A stretch of 64,000 nucleotides of DNA from contig CAUYUJ010003436.1 of assembly GCA_963575745.1 (NCBI GenBank), forward strand, positions 55,001 through 119,000, written 5' to 3'. Source of the stretch: Prorocentrum cordatum. Its lineage: Eukaryota; Sar; Dinophyceae; Prorocentrales; Prorocentraceae. The translations under genes and the position numbers were made by a program. Below the pieces are notes generated by a model. The model had not been told where the DNA came from. It saw only the letters and a list, made by a program, of their open reading frames with translations, and ran no database searches. This document shows positions 10,794 to 21,045 of the stretch, piece by piece (the first letter of the stretch is position 1; every line of letters starts with the position of its first letter).

Positions 10794-11223
10794 CGAACAG
10801 CATATCCTGCTCGTTTTGAACAGGACTCGCTGTCCGCGCCGCCGCGGCCTGTGTCCACTCGAGACAGAAGGCCGCCTGCCCAACAGCGGCCGCTGATGGC
10901 TTGGGACATCATTTGTTGTTGGGCATTGTACACGCCGGTCGTTGAAAGTAGGTATTTCTGGATTCCCAGATCCCAATCTTCAAGAGTCGACACGCCTTTG
11001 CTGTGTTTTGCTATTCTCTGGGGGGGGGCCTGGGCCCAATCAACTCGATCCGCCTTCCTACCTCGTGTTTTTACCCACTTCTTCCGACCGACGTGTACCC
11101 TCTCTTTCCGTACCCGTTTCGGGCGTCCAAACGAGTTACTTGCCGGGAGCGCCGATCGGGACGATTTGGGAGCGCGCCTGGGGCGGCCGCGGCGCCCGGG
11201 GTGGCCCGCGGGCCCGCCAGCCC
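10794..11223. other. No gene seen; GC-balanced unique sequence
   Basis: Open frames here are short and show no protein-like features. There is a nine-G run at 11021-11029. It ends where a purine tract starts. Confidence 0.4.
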
Positions 11224-11520
11224 TCGGAGATGCCCGACTGGAGGAGGGAGGAGGAGGGAGGAGGAGGAGGAGGAGGAGGAGGAGGAGGAGGAGGAGGAGG
11301 AGGAAAGGATTTGGAGGACAAGGAGGAGGAGGAGGAGGAGGAGGAGGAGGTGGAGGAGGAGGAGCAGGGGGAGTTTTTGAGAAGTTCCTCAGATCCAGGT
11401 CGGGTGGGAAGGATGCGGAAGGGGAGGATGAGGACGCGGATGGGGAGGAGGAGGAGGCGGACGAGGAAGAGGAGGCGGAGGAGGAGGAGGAGGAAGAGGA
11501 AGAGGAGAGGGAGGGGGGAG
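11224..11520 (+). repeat. (GGA)n-rich purine tract
   Basis: GGA triplets at about 11224-11365 and again at 11440-11515, with a degenerate middle containing GATCCAGGTCGGGTGGG. This is the second of several long purine tracts whose purine strand is the + strand. Confidence 0.9.
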
Positions 11521-11904
11521 TGATCTGGCTTTGTCCTCGTCTCACATGTGGGTTGTGGCTTAGCGTGTCGCTCCGGCGCACAACGCTTCGGCGCAACACG
11601 CTATCCACATCCCGATCCCCAGGCGTCAACTTCCCAAGCCTTTCCGAGCCTCCCGCCCCCTCGTGTGCTTGGTGGCGTGCGGGCCTCGCCTAGGGCCCAG
11701 GAGCCCGTCTGGGGGGCTCGGTGGTCCCGTGAGGAGGTTCTTCGGAGGTTTGGAGTTTCCTCGGACCAGCTCGAATTGTGGAAGGTGCGGGACGGGGACG
11801 CGGGCCCTCCTGGGGAGGATGAGGACGATGATCCCGCCTTTCGTCGAGCTGGCTAAGTGGTTCTGTGTTTAGGCGTGGCAGGCACCGCCCCACGTCCTAG
11901 ACTA
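11521..11904. other. No gene seen
   Basis: GC-rich sequence between two purine tracts. Frames are open by composition only. No repeat family from elsewhere in the window is recognised. Confidence 0.35.
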
Positions 11905-12372
11905 GAATAGAATATAATAGAATATAATATAATATAATAGAATAGAATATAATATAATAGAATAGAATATAATAGAATAGAATAGAGGAGGAGGAGGAGG
12001 AGGAGGAGGAGGAGGAGAGGAGGAGGAGGAGGAGGAGGAGGAGGAGGAGGAGGAGGAGGAGGAGGAGGAGAGGAGGAGGAGGAGGAGGAGGAGGAGGAGG
12101 AGGAGGAGGAGAGGAGGGAGAGGAGGAGGAGGAGGAGGAGGAGGAGGAGGAGGAGGAGGAGGAGGAGGAGGAGGAGGAGGAGGAGGAGGAGGAGGATAGA
12201 GAGGAGGATTAGGAGGAGGATAGGAGGAGGATAGGAGGAGGAGAGGATGGGAGGAGGGAGGAGAGGAGGAGGATAGGAGGAGGAGGAGGAGGATAGGAGG
12301 AGGAGGGAGGAGGAGGAGGAGGAGGAGGAGGAGGAGGAGGAGAGGAGGAGGAGGAGGAGGAGGGAGGGGAGG
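11905..12372 (+). repeat. AATAGAATAT tract joined to a 390-bp (GGA)n tract
   Basis: At 11905-11987 there is a run of AATAGAATAT-type units, one of the few A/T tracts in the window. It passes without a break into GGA/GAG triplets to about 12372. In the last 190 bp the triplets are broken by GATAGGAGGA variants. An A/T repeat fused to a purine repeat suggests replacement of one slippage motif by another. Confidence 0.9.
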
Positions 12373-13131
12373 GGGCGGGAAAGTAGGTACAGGTACGTAG
12401 CGATACCGCTACGCTTCCCTCGCCGCCGCGGCTTGATTCGCCTCGAAATCCTGGTCAGAACGCGGCACAGCAGAGGTCCACCACGGAGTAGCGGTATCGG
12501 CGTATCTTTGTTTCTCCAGAAGGGGGGAGGAGGGGGGGAAGAGAGGGAGGAGAGGTCGGAGGAGGAGGAGAGGAGACTGAGGAGAGGGGGGAGGAGGGAC
12601 GCGGGAGGAGGGATGACGCTTTGTGGAGGAGGGAGGGAGGTGATGACTGCGGTCACCGTGCTGCTAGTAGCCGACTCCCTCACGTTCTGTTCGCCTCGCG
12701 CCCAGGCCCGTACGTCCGGGTGGTGCAATCAGGAGTCGCAATCTGACGATTTGTTCGCTTCGAGCCCCGGACCTTCCGGCCCAGGGGCGTGATCTGGCTT
12801 CGCTGGCTCTCCGCGCCAGCCGGGCCAAGCAGCCACAGCAAAGGCACTTTGCTGCTTTGAGTATGGGAAAGGACCAGGGGAGGAGGAGGGAGGAGGAGGG
12901 AGGAGGGTGGATGAGGGAGGAGGGGCGGGGGGAAGGAGGGAGGACGATCGAAGGACAGTTGTTGGACCAACAGTCGAGCCTCATCCCTGGCCCCTCGGGC
13001 GAAAGCGCGGCTGCGCCGAGAGCGGCTCGCGCGGGCGAGAGAGGCTCTGCCAGCACACTCGCGGTGCTGCCTGTCGTCGAACGGCTCTCCCCGCCTGGCG
13101 TTGTTCTTGGCACGTTTCGTTGTACGTGGAG
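12373..13131. other. No gene seen; G-rich segment with purine bursts
   Basis: A GGA-like burst lies at about 12520-12640, with smaller ones near 12875-12945. The rest is GC-rich. Open frames are caused by composition. The phrase AATCCTGGTCAG near 12447 recurs near 15495, so part may belong to an old dispersed repeat. Confidence 0.4.
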
Positions 13132-13357
13132 GGTTTCCCCGAAGGGCTTAGGCGACCCGTCCTCCTCCTCCTCCTCCTCCTCCTCCGCCGCCTCCTCCTC
13201 CTCCTCTTCATCCTCCTCCCTCCTTCTCCTCCTCCTCCATCCTCCCACCCCCCCTCCCCCCCTCCTCCACCTCCTCCTCCTCCTCCTCCTCCTCCTCCTC
13301 CTCCTCCTCCTCCTCCTCCTCCCCCTCCTCGGGTCGCCTACGGCCCCGGGGGAAACC
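13132..13357 (+). repeat. (TCC)n tract framed by inverted 28-bp arms
   Basis: A TCC tract at 13160-13329 is bordered by arms 13132-13159 and 13330-13357, reverse complements at roughly 22 of 28 positions. Both arms share GGTTTCCCC and AGGCGACCCG in inverted order. GTTGTACGTG lies outside both arms in the same orientation. The microsatellite therefore sits in the loop of a foldback structure. Confidence 0.75.
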
Positions 13358-13883
13358 GTGCAGTTGTACGTGACCCGCCTGTTCTCCAGGTGGCGGAATA
13401 GTGCAGCCAGACGGGCAGGACGGTGTGATCGCCAGTGCTTCCGCCCTCGCAGGTGGCTGCGTTCGTCGGCCTCTTGCCTGGTTCGGCAGCGAGCGGTCCT
13501 GGTGGTGCTCCTGGAGTCTTGGATGACTTGGAGTTGTTGCGGAGAAAGCGTCAGCATTCTGATGGGAAGCAGGCAGACGATGCCGTTGAGCTCCGTGCAT
13601 TCCGCGTAGAAGTTGGCGAGGTCGAGTTTAGGGGCATTCCCCCCCCCTTGTCAGGACCACGTTCTCGGTTTCGGTGCACACTCGCGGGGTCCGCGACCAC
13701 GTTGGGTCCAGTTCCCAGACGCCCTCTGCTGTCCTCGGACACGTCCGCGTGGTCTTCATCCTCATCCTCCTGCCCCTCTTCCTTTCCCTTGTTGTCTTGT
13801 CGTCGTCCGTCTCCGCCCCCTCATCTTCCCTCTTTGTCTGCCCGGCGGCACCGAAGCATGAAAGCCGCAGCGAGCACTGAACT
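13358..13883. other. No gene seen
   Basis: GC-rich sequence with mixed pyrimidine patches and a C-run at 13638-13647. No protein-like frame, RNA gene or repeat from elsewhere in the window is recognised. Confidence 0.35.
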
Positions 13884-14218
13884 AGAAAGAGGAGGAGGAG
13901 GAGGAGGAGGAGGAGAAGAAGAAGAAGAAGGAGGATGAGGAGGACGGCGTTGTCTTTCTCGTCCGACGTCTTCTTCTCCTTTCTCCTCCTCCTCCTCCTC
14001 CTCCTCCTCCTCCTCTGGTCGCCTTCTTCCTCCTCCTCCTCCTCCTCTTCCATCTCCTCTTTTTCTTTGTCCTCCTCCTCCACCTCTGGTCGCCTTCTTG
14101 CTCCTCCTCCGCCTCCTCCTCTCCCTCCTCCTCCTCCTCCTCCTCCTCCTCTTCCTCCTATCCTCCTCCTCCTATCATTATCATCCTCTTGCCTCCCCTC
14201 TTTCTCTTCTTTCTCCTC

Positions 14219-14249
<31 letters not shown>

Positions 14250-14275
14250 TCTCCTCCCCCTCCTCTTTGTCCTCT
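13884..14275 (+). repeat. Mirrored (GGA)n / (TCC)n arrays
   Basis: GGA and GAA triplets at 13884-13935 are followed, after about 40 bp, by TCC/TTC triplets from about 13972 to 14275. The two halves are complementary, including the change to GAA and TTC near the centre, so this is one imperfect inverted repeat centred near 13955. Confidence 0.85.
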
Positions 14276-14440
14276 CGTCGCTGTCCTCTTCCTGACCTGA
14301 CCTTGCCCACGCCACGAGCGGAGTTTCCAGCGTTCCCCGCCGCGCCCCCTCGGCGCAGGCGGTTCGCATGGACGCCTCCTGCACGCGGGCGCGCGCCCCG
14401 GCGGACCGCGGCGCGGCCCGTGCGGCGGGAGTCCTGGCTA

Positions 14441-14613
14441 CAGTCAACCTGCATAGTAAGGATGGGAAACCTTCCCAAGGGTGCCCTTGCATCTTCGCCT
14501 CCTCCGTCCATACTTCGCCACTTTCGTTGGCCGCGCCCCACTCGAAAAGCTTCGAAATGGGCGTCCAAGGCCCTTGCATCCTTATCGCGGATCCTTATGA
14601 TACGGGTTGACTG
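14441..14613. mobile_element. Small TIR element (MITE-like), copy 1
   Basis: The 173-bp element starts CAGTCAACCTGCATAGTAAGG and ends with the reverse complement of a matching sequence (GATACGGGTTGACTG), giving terminal inverted repeats of about 22 bp with three or four mismatches. Its interior resembles the copy at 55079-55249 along its length (for example the GGCCGCGCCCC block). Length and TIRs are shared by all three copies in the window. There is no open frame, so movement would need a transposase supplied elsewhere. Confidence 0.75.
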
Positions 14614-15032
14614 TGCCCTGAAGAAGTGGCCCTTCGCCAGAGCAACGTTTGGTGAGGACCCACCTTCTCGGTGGTTCAAAGACGGGGTCGTGAGGGATGG
14701 GGGCCTAAGGATGTGAAGAGATCCAAGGGTGGATGTGCGCTGTTTGAGGCACCTCGTCTTCAGGACCCCGTCTGTCGGGACCCCATCTTCGACCTTCCGA
14801 CCTTTGCTGCCGGCCCTCTTCGGACCTCTTCGTTGGGTTCTTGCAGCGTCTCCCTGCCCCGGGACGCGCTCCAGAGGCGGCGTCGTCCCAGAGGGCCGCT
14901 GGAGGCCCGAGGCATGGCCCACGAGGCAGCCGCGGCCCCAGGCTCCCCGTGGTGCGTGCCCACCGGGGCCCCCACAGCAGTGGCTGGCGCGCTCGCACGT
15001 GCCCCCCTCGCAGCCTTGCAGAGCCGCGCACC
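14614..15032. other. No gene seen between two TIR elements
   Basis: GC-rich spacer of about 420 bp. Long frames occur on both strands but follow composition and show no conserved motif. Confidence 0.35.
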
Positions 15033-15200
15033 CAGTCAACACCCATCGTAAGGCTGAGGTGCTCCATCAGTGCTACCCTCGCGTCCCTGCTTCTGCGGCC
15101 CATCCCGAGCCACTGTTGACGTCTCAGGAGCTCGAACTGGTAAATGGTACTTCCAAGGGTTTTGTATCCTTGCTTTGATCCTTACTGATGATGTTGACTG
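15033..15200. mobile_element. Small TIR element (MITE-like), copy 2
   Basis: The 168-bp element starts CAGTCAACACCCATCGTAAGG and ends GATCCTTACTGATGATGTTGACTG-like, so its ends are inverted copies and match the CAGTCAAC...TAAGGAT ends of copy 1. The interior is more diverged than between copies 1 and 3. Two copies within 600 bp suggest local insertion preference or local transposition. Confidence 0.65.
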
Positions 15201-15617
15201 CAAGGCCCACTCCTGCCTGGGCCAGACCTCAGAAACCTGCGGTGGGACATCCGAACGGACGGTGACGACGTCATCGTCGTCGCCGTGATCGTCTGGCAGG
15301 CTTTGGGGGGCGTTCGCGAGGGTCTTCGTCGCCACGGGCGGCCGCAGCGCTAGAACAACTTGTCAGGATGCATCCCGTGACGGGTCCAGGGACCGATTTT
15401 GAAGGGTCCTGGTCCAGAGGCCGATGCCGATGCGTTTCCGTCGTATTCGCCTTCTTGGGCCTGCCGGGGGTCCCCGTGGCCACGGTCGGATCTGCCACGG
15501 AATCCTGGTCAGCACGCGCCCCTGAAGAGGTCCGGGGAGCGGCAGCCTCGGCATCTGTGTTTGTCCCCCCTGCGATTGCCAGTCGACAGTTGCAGAGGAT
15601 GAGTGAAGCCGACGACG
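15201..15617. other. No gene seen
   Basis: GC-rich sequence with no supported gene. The AATCCTGGTCAG phrase near 15495 resembles one near 12447. Confidence 0.35.
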
Positions 15618-15678
15618 AGGGAGGAGGGAGAGGAGGAGGAGGAGGAGGAGGAGGAGGAGGAGGAGGAGGAGGCGGATG
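15618..15678 (+). repeat. Short (GGA)n tract
   Basis: About 18 GGA triplets, preceded by a TGCAGAGGATGAGTG stretch and followed by a short CAG-rich patch (15680-15705). Simple-sequence DNA, not coding. Confidence 0.9.
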
Positions 15679-16534
15679 AGCAGCAGCCACAGCAGCAGCA
15701 GCAGGAAGGAGGATGAGGAAGAGGAGCAGCATGAGGAGGGCAGAGAGCCTTGGATGCAGCAGCGATGCTGCAGCGCACTTTCCTGTCCCTAGGCACCTCA
15801 TCGTAAGTCCTTGCATCTTCCTCTTCGCCACTTAGGCGAGTGCCACATGGGCTTGCCGTGCGGGTGGGTGCATCGTAATGAAAATTGCAAGCCTGGAACA
15901 TGTATCTCCTGCGAGAAACTGAATACATGTGATCAAACTTTTGAGTCCGTGGGCGTCATGGTGTGCGAGATGGCCAGGCGCTGGTCAAAGCGACCAGTGC
16001 GCTGCACCGGAAGCTGACACAGGCACGAGGCGGAGTAGCAAGATCCGAGAAGAAAAGACAAACACGGAGCCCGATCAGCAAAAGCAGGCCAGCGCGGGAG
16101 TGCCAGAGAAGTACATGCAACTGTGTGGGAGCAGCGGAACCACCGGCGCGATGTGGAAGGCCGTGTAGAAACCGGCGAGCCCCATGATGTCCGGGGGCAA
16201 AGATGGCGTCAACGTGTGGATCGAGAGATGAGCCTGCCTCGGAGATGAAGCCCGTGGTGCCAGATGGCAGGAAGTCCGGTACACACCGTGAACACAAGGG
16301 AATCCAGCAAAACTTCGGCTGAGAGTAGCCAGCCTTTGGAAAGGAATCCTTGTAGTGACCGACAGATAAGTTCAGGTGCGACGCTGGAGCGCAGTGAGAT
16401 GTAAACCGGGTGATGGAACACAGACTCGGAAAGGAAGCTGTTCGTGTCAGACGGCTGGTAGTCCGGGCACACACTGTGCAAATGGAAAAGAGACCAGCAA
16501 CCCAAGGCCGGGTGGCGGTCGAGGGGGCCAGGGT
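15679..16534. other. No gene seen; weak 190-bp internal duplication
   Basis: A block near 16252-16315 (with AGTCCGGTACACACCGTG) resembles one near 16441-16505 (with AGTCCGGGCACACACTGTG), about 190 bp apart. It directly precedes a dispersed repeat and may be part of it. No exon is supported. Confidence 0.4.
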
Positions 16535-17625
16535 CATATTTTTTGCGGACAGAACCCGGAAGACCCTGCGGGGCAGCCCGGAGGCAGCGGCCAGGACAGG
16601 CGAAACAAGGTAATCAGTCGGGCAGGGGGCCCAGAAGGCGGAGACCCGACCAGCGGCAGGGAGCCCAGCGGGCGCAAACCTGGCCAGCGTGAAGGATCCG
16701 GTGACCCGGGCGGCGAACACCCGGGCCAGCACGGGAGAAGACTGCCACTATAGGGCCTCACGGCGGAGAGCGAGCCGGGCAGGTGCGCAGCGGCCACCTC
16801 CAGGGCCGGAGGTCCCCGGCGGGACCCGCGGATCGCCCCCGGTGTCGGCGGCAGCGCCACGCCCTCCTCGCTCGGCCCACTCCATGATGTACTGTCGAGT
16901 CCCTGGAGGAAGTCCAAACAGTGGTCACCTGGAGGAAGTCCAGACACTGGACACCTGGAGGAAGGCCAACATGTCCGCGGCCGCGAGCCGCGAGCCCCTG
17001 GAGGAAGGCCAAACACTGGACACCCGCCCGCCTCCCAGGGGGCGAAGGTGGCGCGCCGCCTGCCCTCGTCCTTCGCCGTGCAGCACGCGTGCCGACCACC
17101 GACGAATGCAGACCCGGCCGAGCGCTGGAGCCGCTTGACGCAGTCGCCAGGTGTCTCGCCGACAAGGGTCGAAAGCCGGGCGAGGGCTGCTAGAACCGTG
17201 GCTGCTAGAACGGCCCTCCCGGAAGGAAAAAAACAACTGCCCAGAATGAGGCGCGGCACGCGAAACAGTCAACGGGCTTCTTCCCGGAAGGACGAAGACA
17301 ACTTCCCGGAGGTCGATTTTAGCAGCCACGGATTTAGCAGCCCTTGCCCGGCTTCGGAAAGGGTTCCCAGCGGATCAGCCCGCGGGGACGCTTGTGCAGA
17401 CTGTCGGCGTCCCCTGCCGTGCGTGGCCACCTCGCGACGTCCGGGCTCTTCTATGGGCGCTCCCAGGCTCTCGCGGCCGCGGGCCGCCCAGGCCGCCCGC
17501 GCGGCGGAGGCGATCAGCTCCAGGGCCGAAGCGGGGACGCTGGTCGACGTCAGGGGCTGGGTTGCTGCGGTGCTCGGCGGCCGATGGCGTTCCCCAGGGT
17601 TGTTGGTGGCGGTGTCGACCGCGAC
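16535..17625 (-). repeat. Dispersed repeat family R1, copy A (inverted relative to 52.0-52.76 kb)
   Basis: Segments here match, as reverse complement, the sequence at about 52000-52760. Near 16550-16740 the blocks GGAAGACCCTGCGGG and GGAGACCCGACCAGC correspond to the 52.5-52.68 kb end. Near 17120-17165 CGCAGTCGCCAGGTGTCTCGC matches 52.24 kb. Near 17360-17590 AGCGGATCAGCCCGCGGGGAC and GCGATCAGCTC match 52.05-52.23 kb. Copy A has about 170 bp of extra sequence between the last two blocks and a minisatellite in the middle. On the minus strand a short peptide, TSTSVPASALELIASAA, is nearly the same in both copies, so the family may derive from a gene or transposon. Confidence 0.7.
16874..17032 (+). 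repeat. Minisatellite around CCTGGAGGAAGTCCA
   Basis: Four or five units of about 26-30 bp containing CACCTGGAGGAAGTCCAGACA or close variants, with a GC-rich interruption near 16975-17000. It lies inside copy A of repeat family R1 and is absent from copy B, so it expanded after the copies separated. Confidence 0.75.
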
Positions 17626-18064
17626 CTCGACCCGGGCGTCGGCACGGGCGCGGGGGGAGCCCCGGGGTCCCGCGTCCTGCTCCTCCGCGACATCTTCGAG
17701 GCGACGTCGTGGTCGTCCTCGTCGCCCGAGCCAGGGCGCCGAGCACGGGTCGGCACGGGCGGGTCCGGGTCCTCGGCCGCCGTGGAGGCTGGGCGACGGC
17801 GGAGCGTCGGCCGCCACCAGGGGGGCCCAGGCTCGTTGGGAGCGGCGAGCTCGCCGTCTGGGTGGGCGGCGGCGCGCGCGGCGGCGCGGGCGGGGCCTGG
17901 GCCTGGGCCAGGGGGGACGTGCGCGCCGTTGCCCGCCTCCCTGGCCGAGACCCGGCTGCGGGAGCGTCGTCTTCGCGCCCTGCAGAGGCGCGTGCCGACC
18001 TCCAGCCACCAGGCGGCAGGTAGCGGCGGCGTCTGCCAGGATTGATATTGCTTGAGCTTCTTGA
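17626..18064. other. GC-rich sequence without supported gene
   Basis: Very GC-rich with open frames on both strands. Arg/Ala/Gly/Pro-rich translations and simultaneous openness of opposite frames argue against real coding. No repeat family is recognised. Confidence 0.35.
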
Positions 18065-18191
18065 ACTTACCTGTCTGTCGCTTGGAGGAAGGCCTGGAAA
18101 TAACACAGCGGGCATGCATATTGCCGTGACGAAAGCTGATGCGGTTCGGCACGATGTTGGAATATCCGATCTTTTTGAATATTCCTAACAT
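18065..18191 (-). other. Possible antisense exon ending at a GTAAGT splice donor
   Basis: On the minus strand the sequence CAGACAG|GTAAGT lies at 18071-18065, a full match to the canonical eukaryotic 5' splice site. Upstream of it (18191-18071) an open frame encodes a peptide of ordinary composition containing NIVPNRISFRHGNMHARCV and SSKRQTG. I do not recognise a family and cannot find the matching acceptor. Base composition here is more balanced than in the neighbours. It could be a genuine exon of an antisense gene or a chance site. Confidence 0.3.
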
Positions 18192-19309
18192 GGGCAGGTG
18201 GCTCCTGCGCTCACGCTGAGTAACTCGGGCCCACCTTAATTAAGAAACTCTGTTATTACACATGGGATCGGAAAACACCCCGCCCGCGGGCTGGGTGCAT
18301 GTCGGCGCGGCGTATTTTTTACTCCGCCCGCTCCGTCTACTCCGCCAATCGTCAGTCAGATTGCATGCTGATCACATAATACACTTGTCTCTGCGATGTA
18401 CATATTCTATAGTGTACATCTACATAAGGAAGAGTAAGACGGGGGAGAAGAAAGGATGGAAGGACCACAGGGTCGGACGGGTGGGTGCACCGAGGGACGG
18501 AAGGACGAAGGGGGAGGGAGGATGGATCAGATGGCATCACTTGAGATGACGCCATGTGTGCATCAATCAACCACTTCCGCCGTCAGGCATGTAGGCATGT
18601 ACAAGTAGCGCTCCAGAACAAGACTCGCCTTCCAGGGGTGGGAGATGGACCCCTCTTCTTCGGCGGAAGGCGAGCAGAAACTAGCGGACGTAAATCGCTA
18701 GCGGGTCCGTTGGTTGATGGCGGCGTGGTGGAAATCAAGAGTATGTTTTGATCCAGGGGTTCCAAAGTACCGTCGCCGCTGCTCTCCACGCCTCTCCTGG
18801 GTCGCAGTCTGGCCGGAATTCCGAGACGGATCCAGCCGTGGCGACGAGACCTCTGGGCGAAAACGAGGGAGAGGTATCGGCGTCGGTAGTGGCAGATTGC
18901 CCGAGGGAGGCCAGTTGAGACGACGGCGCCCTTCCCGCCTGGCCCCAAATCTGCTCAACATCAGCCCCGGGGCCCCTCCCTATGCTGACCCGTTTTTCGG
19001 GGCGGACCTGGCCGTAGCGACGAGAAGCCTCCAGGCGGCCAAAATGGACAAAAGCGCCAGAGGGGGCCGCCGTTGTCTCGGCTTGCCCTCCTCCGATATC
19101 GTTCTCAAGGGCGCCCTCGGGGGCGCGAAGTTGTTCGCGGTTCGCGGTTCGGCTCCGATTCCTCCTCGTCCTCCTCTTCTCCCCTGGAAGGCGGCGCGAG
19201 AGCGCGAAGTGATTCGCACTTCGCGCTCCGCGCAGCGCGAAGCGCGAAGTTGGGAGCCCTCGGTTCTCTTCGGAGCAGGCGCGGCAGGTGAAGGGAGGGG
19301 CCCGCCGAG
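18192..19309. other. No gene seen; contains a 12-bp hairpin at 19200-19228
   Basis: Mixed sequence. A/T-richer DNA lies at 18340-18430. At 19200-19228 two perfectly complementary 12-base arms (GAGCGCGAAGTG and its complement) flank a 5-base ATTCG loop, within a patch where CGCGAAGT-like words recur (19120-19260). Confidence 0.4.
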
Positions 19310-19468
19310 GCGCTGATGCTGCTCGGCACCGCGCGACTGCGGGTGGCGGACTACGCGGGCGCTCTGCGCGCGCTGCGCGCGGCGCTGGACACCTGCGGGG
19401 ACGGAGGCGTCCGCCGCCCTCTCGCCGCCGCGCAGCCTGGCGGCTCTCGCGGGGCCTCGGGAGGAGGA
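19310..19468 (+). CDS. Possible internal exon, TPR-like helical repeat protein
   Basis: The 159-bp stretch lies between an AG at 19308-19309 and GTAAGA at 19469-19474. It is exactly 53 codons in phase 0 and has no stop. The first 25 residues (GTARLRVADYAGALRALRAA) have the spacing of small and hydrophobic residues seen in a tetratricopeptide repeat (helix A LLGTARLRV, Tyr/Ala turn, helix B ALRALRAAL). The second half is Gly/Ala/Arg-rich. TPR proteins are scaffolds for protein-protein contacts. A second candidate with similar texture lies at 57555. GC-rich DNA can imitate such peptides, so confidence is modest. Confidence 0.35.
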
Positions 19469-20497
19469 GTAAGAGGAGGAGGGGGAGAAGGAGGTGGAGG
19501 AGGAGGAGAAGGAGGAGGAGGCTCAAAACGACTCGTCGCCCTATCGCCGCCGTCATCCTCATCGCTGGTCCTCGTCCTCGTTCGTGCAAGGGGCTCGGCG
19601 CAGACACCACGTCGCCGGGTCGGCCCAGGGAGCTCGGTGCAGAGACGCCCCGCCATCTCGGGCTGCGGGAGGCGGGGGGCCGTCTGTACGCCGAGCTCCT
19701 TCGCCGAGCTCCTCGGCCCCTCGGCCGGCCAGGCAGCGCGGTGTGCACATCCAGCCCCTCGGGGGGGCGCTGGCCGATGGGCGCCGATCCTGCGGCCGGG
19801 GGCCTGTCCTGGGCGCAGGATCGGCCCGGCCAGGGTGCGGCGCCGGGTGCAGGGTCAAGCAGTGGCGAGGCGCCGTGGCTCGCCCATGGGCTCACCGAAG
19901 GATGTTTTGAGAACCTGTTGCGGTTTGCCTGCAGCGTGTTCCGAACATGCTTGGCGGATAGACCGTTTAGTTGTCATACATCGGCTTCACGTTCTGGGAG
20001 CACTGCGCTGTTCTCAGAGCACTCTGCTGTTCTGGCAACGTGTTCGTTGCCGGTCGACAGAAGTGCCGGGACGGTTGGTCCCTGCTTTGCCACGTGGGCG
20101 CATTGCTGCGCATCCTCACTCCCGCCGGCCTGAGTTGCACGGCCACTGGCCCCTGGGGGCCTGGACGGTTCTCACCTGGCCCCTGCGGGGCCAGAGGAGT
20201 CTGGGGGAATTTGTGTGGATCGATGGAGGTCCAGATTGCCCGAGGCAGGTCCACAGAAGTCTGGAGAAGGCGTGCAAGACCACGCCCAGAGTCGAGGGAC
20301 CAACAGGAGTCGTTCGGCCCTGACGTGGGCTCACGCCAGCCCGCTCCTGGGCAACGACAGGGAGGGATCAGCTCAGGGGGGAAGGCGTCGACCGCAGATC
20401 ACCCACCGATCGCCAAGAGGTGCCCGATGGCCCAACCCGCCTGGAGACGTGGCGCCTCGATATCGGGGGCCTCACGCCGATCTGTCGGGATGAAAAG
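19469..20497. other. No further exon seen; purine-rich start, then GC-rich sequence
   Basis: GGA-like purines follow the putative donor to about 19520. The remainder is GC-rich, with a balanced-composition part at 19900-20130. No RNA gene or repeat family is recognised until the A/T-rich repeat at 20498. Confidence 0.35.
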
Positions 20498-20592
20498 TGT
20501 GGGCGGAAGAGATAAACCCAGGAAATATGTGAAAATATGGGGAATCCTGTTATTTGTGTCTATTTATTTGTGTGTCCCATGGGCCGCTTCAG
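20498..20592 (+). repeat. A/T-rich dispersed repeat, copy 2 (5'-truncated)
   Basis: This contains AACCCAGGAAATATG, GAAAATATGGGG and GTGTCTATTTATTTGTGTGTC, matching the right half of copies at 10624 and 38953. The left half with ACACACAGACAC is missing. Confidence 0.65.
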
Positions 20593-20822
20593 TATCGCCG
20601 ATTCAGGCTGGATCTTTCCCCACCTGCGCCAGCCCCCCCCTATCATTCGGCCTTAGCCTTGGGGCCCCAGGCGTGGCCGGCTGGCGGGTCGCCCCGTTGC
20701 TGTCGCTCCTGTCTATGACATGTCATTGCAGTCTCCCTTCGTTTTTAAGTGGGCAGGCCCCGTGCTGCTCAAAGGCTGACCATCACGGAAACTGACGGGG
20801 GGAATGAGGCCCGAGGACGCAC

Positions 20823-21045
20823 GTATGTATGAATGCACGGTTGTATGTCCGTGTTCATGTATGTGCAGATGTAGCAGGAACGAGAAACAATTTGGCCTGG
20901 CGAAGGGCCTACCCCTATGAAGCTGCGTGTAGCGCAGGGCGCGACTCTCTCTCTTTCTCTTTCTCTCTCTCTCTCTCTCTCTTCAAAGACTGCGCGCCGC
21001 GAGTTAGGCCAGATCGGGGGTCGCTGCGGAGCTAACGTTAAGCGC
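20823..21045 (+). repeat. Dispersed repeat R2, copy 1, with an expanded (CT)n
   Basis: This aligns by eye with 28690-28925 from TGCACGGTTGTATGTCCGTG through AGCTGCGTGTAGCGCAGGGCG to GGGGTCGCTGCGGAGCTA. In this copy the middle holds about 45 bp of CT repeats (20941-20985); the other copy has only a short CTCTCTCT at that place. The dinucleotide tract therefore expanded inside an interspersed repeat. Confidence 0.7.
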
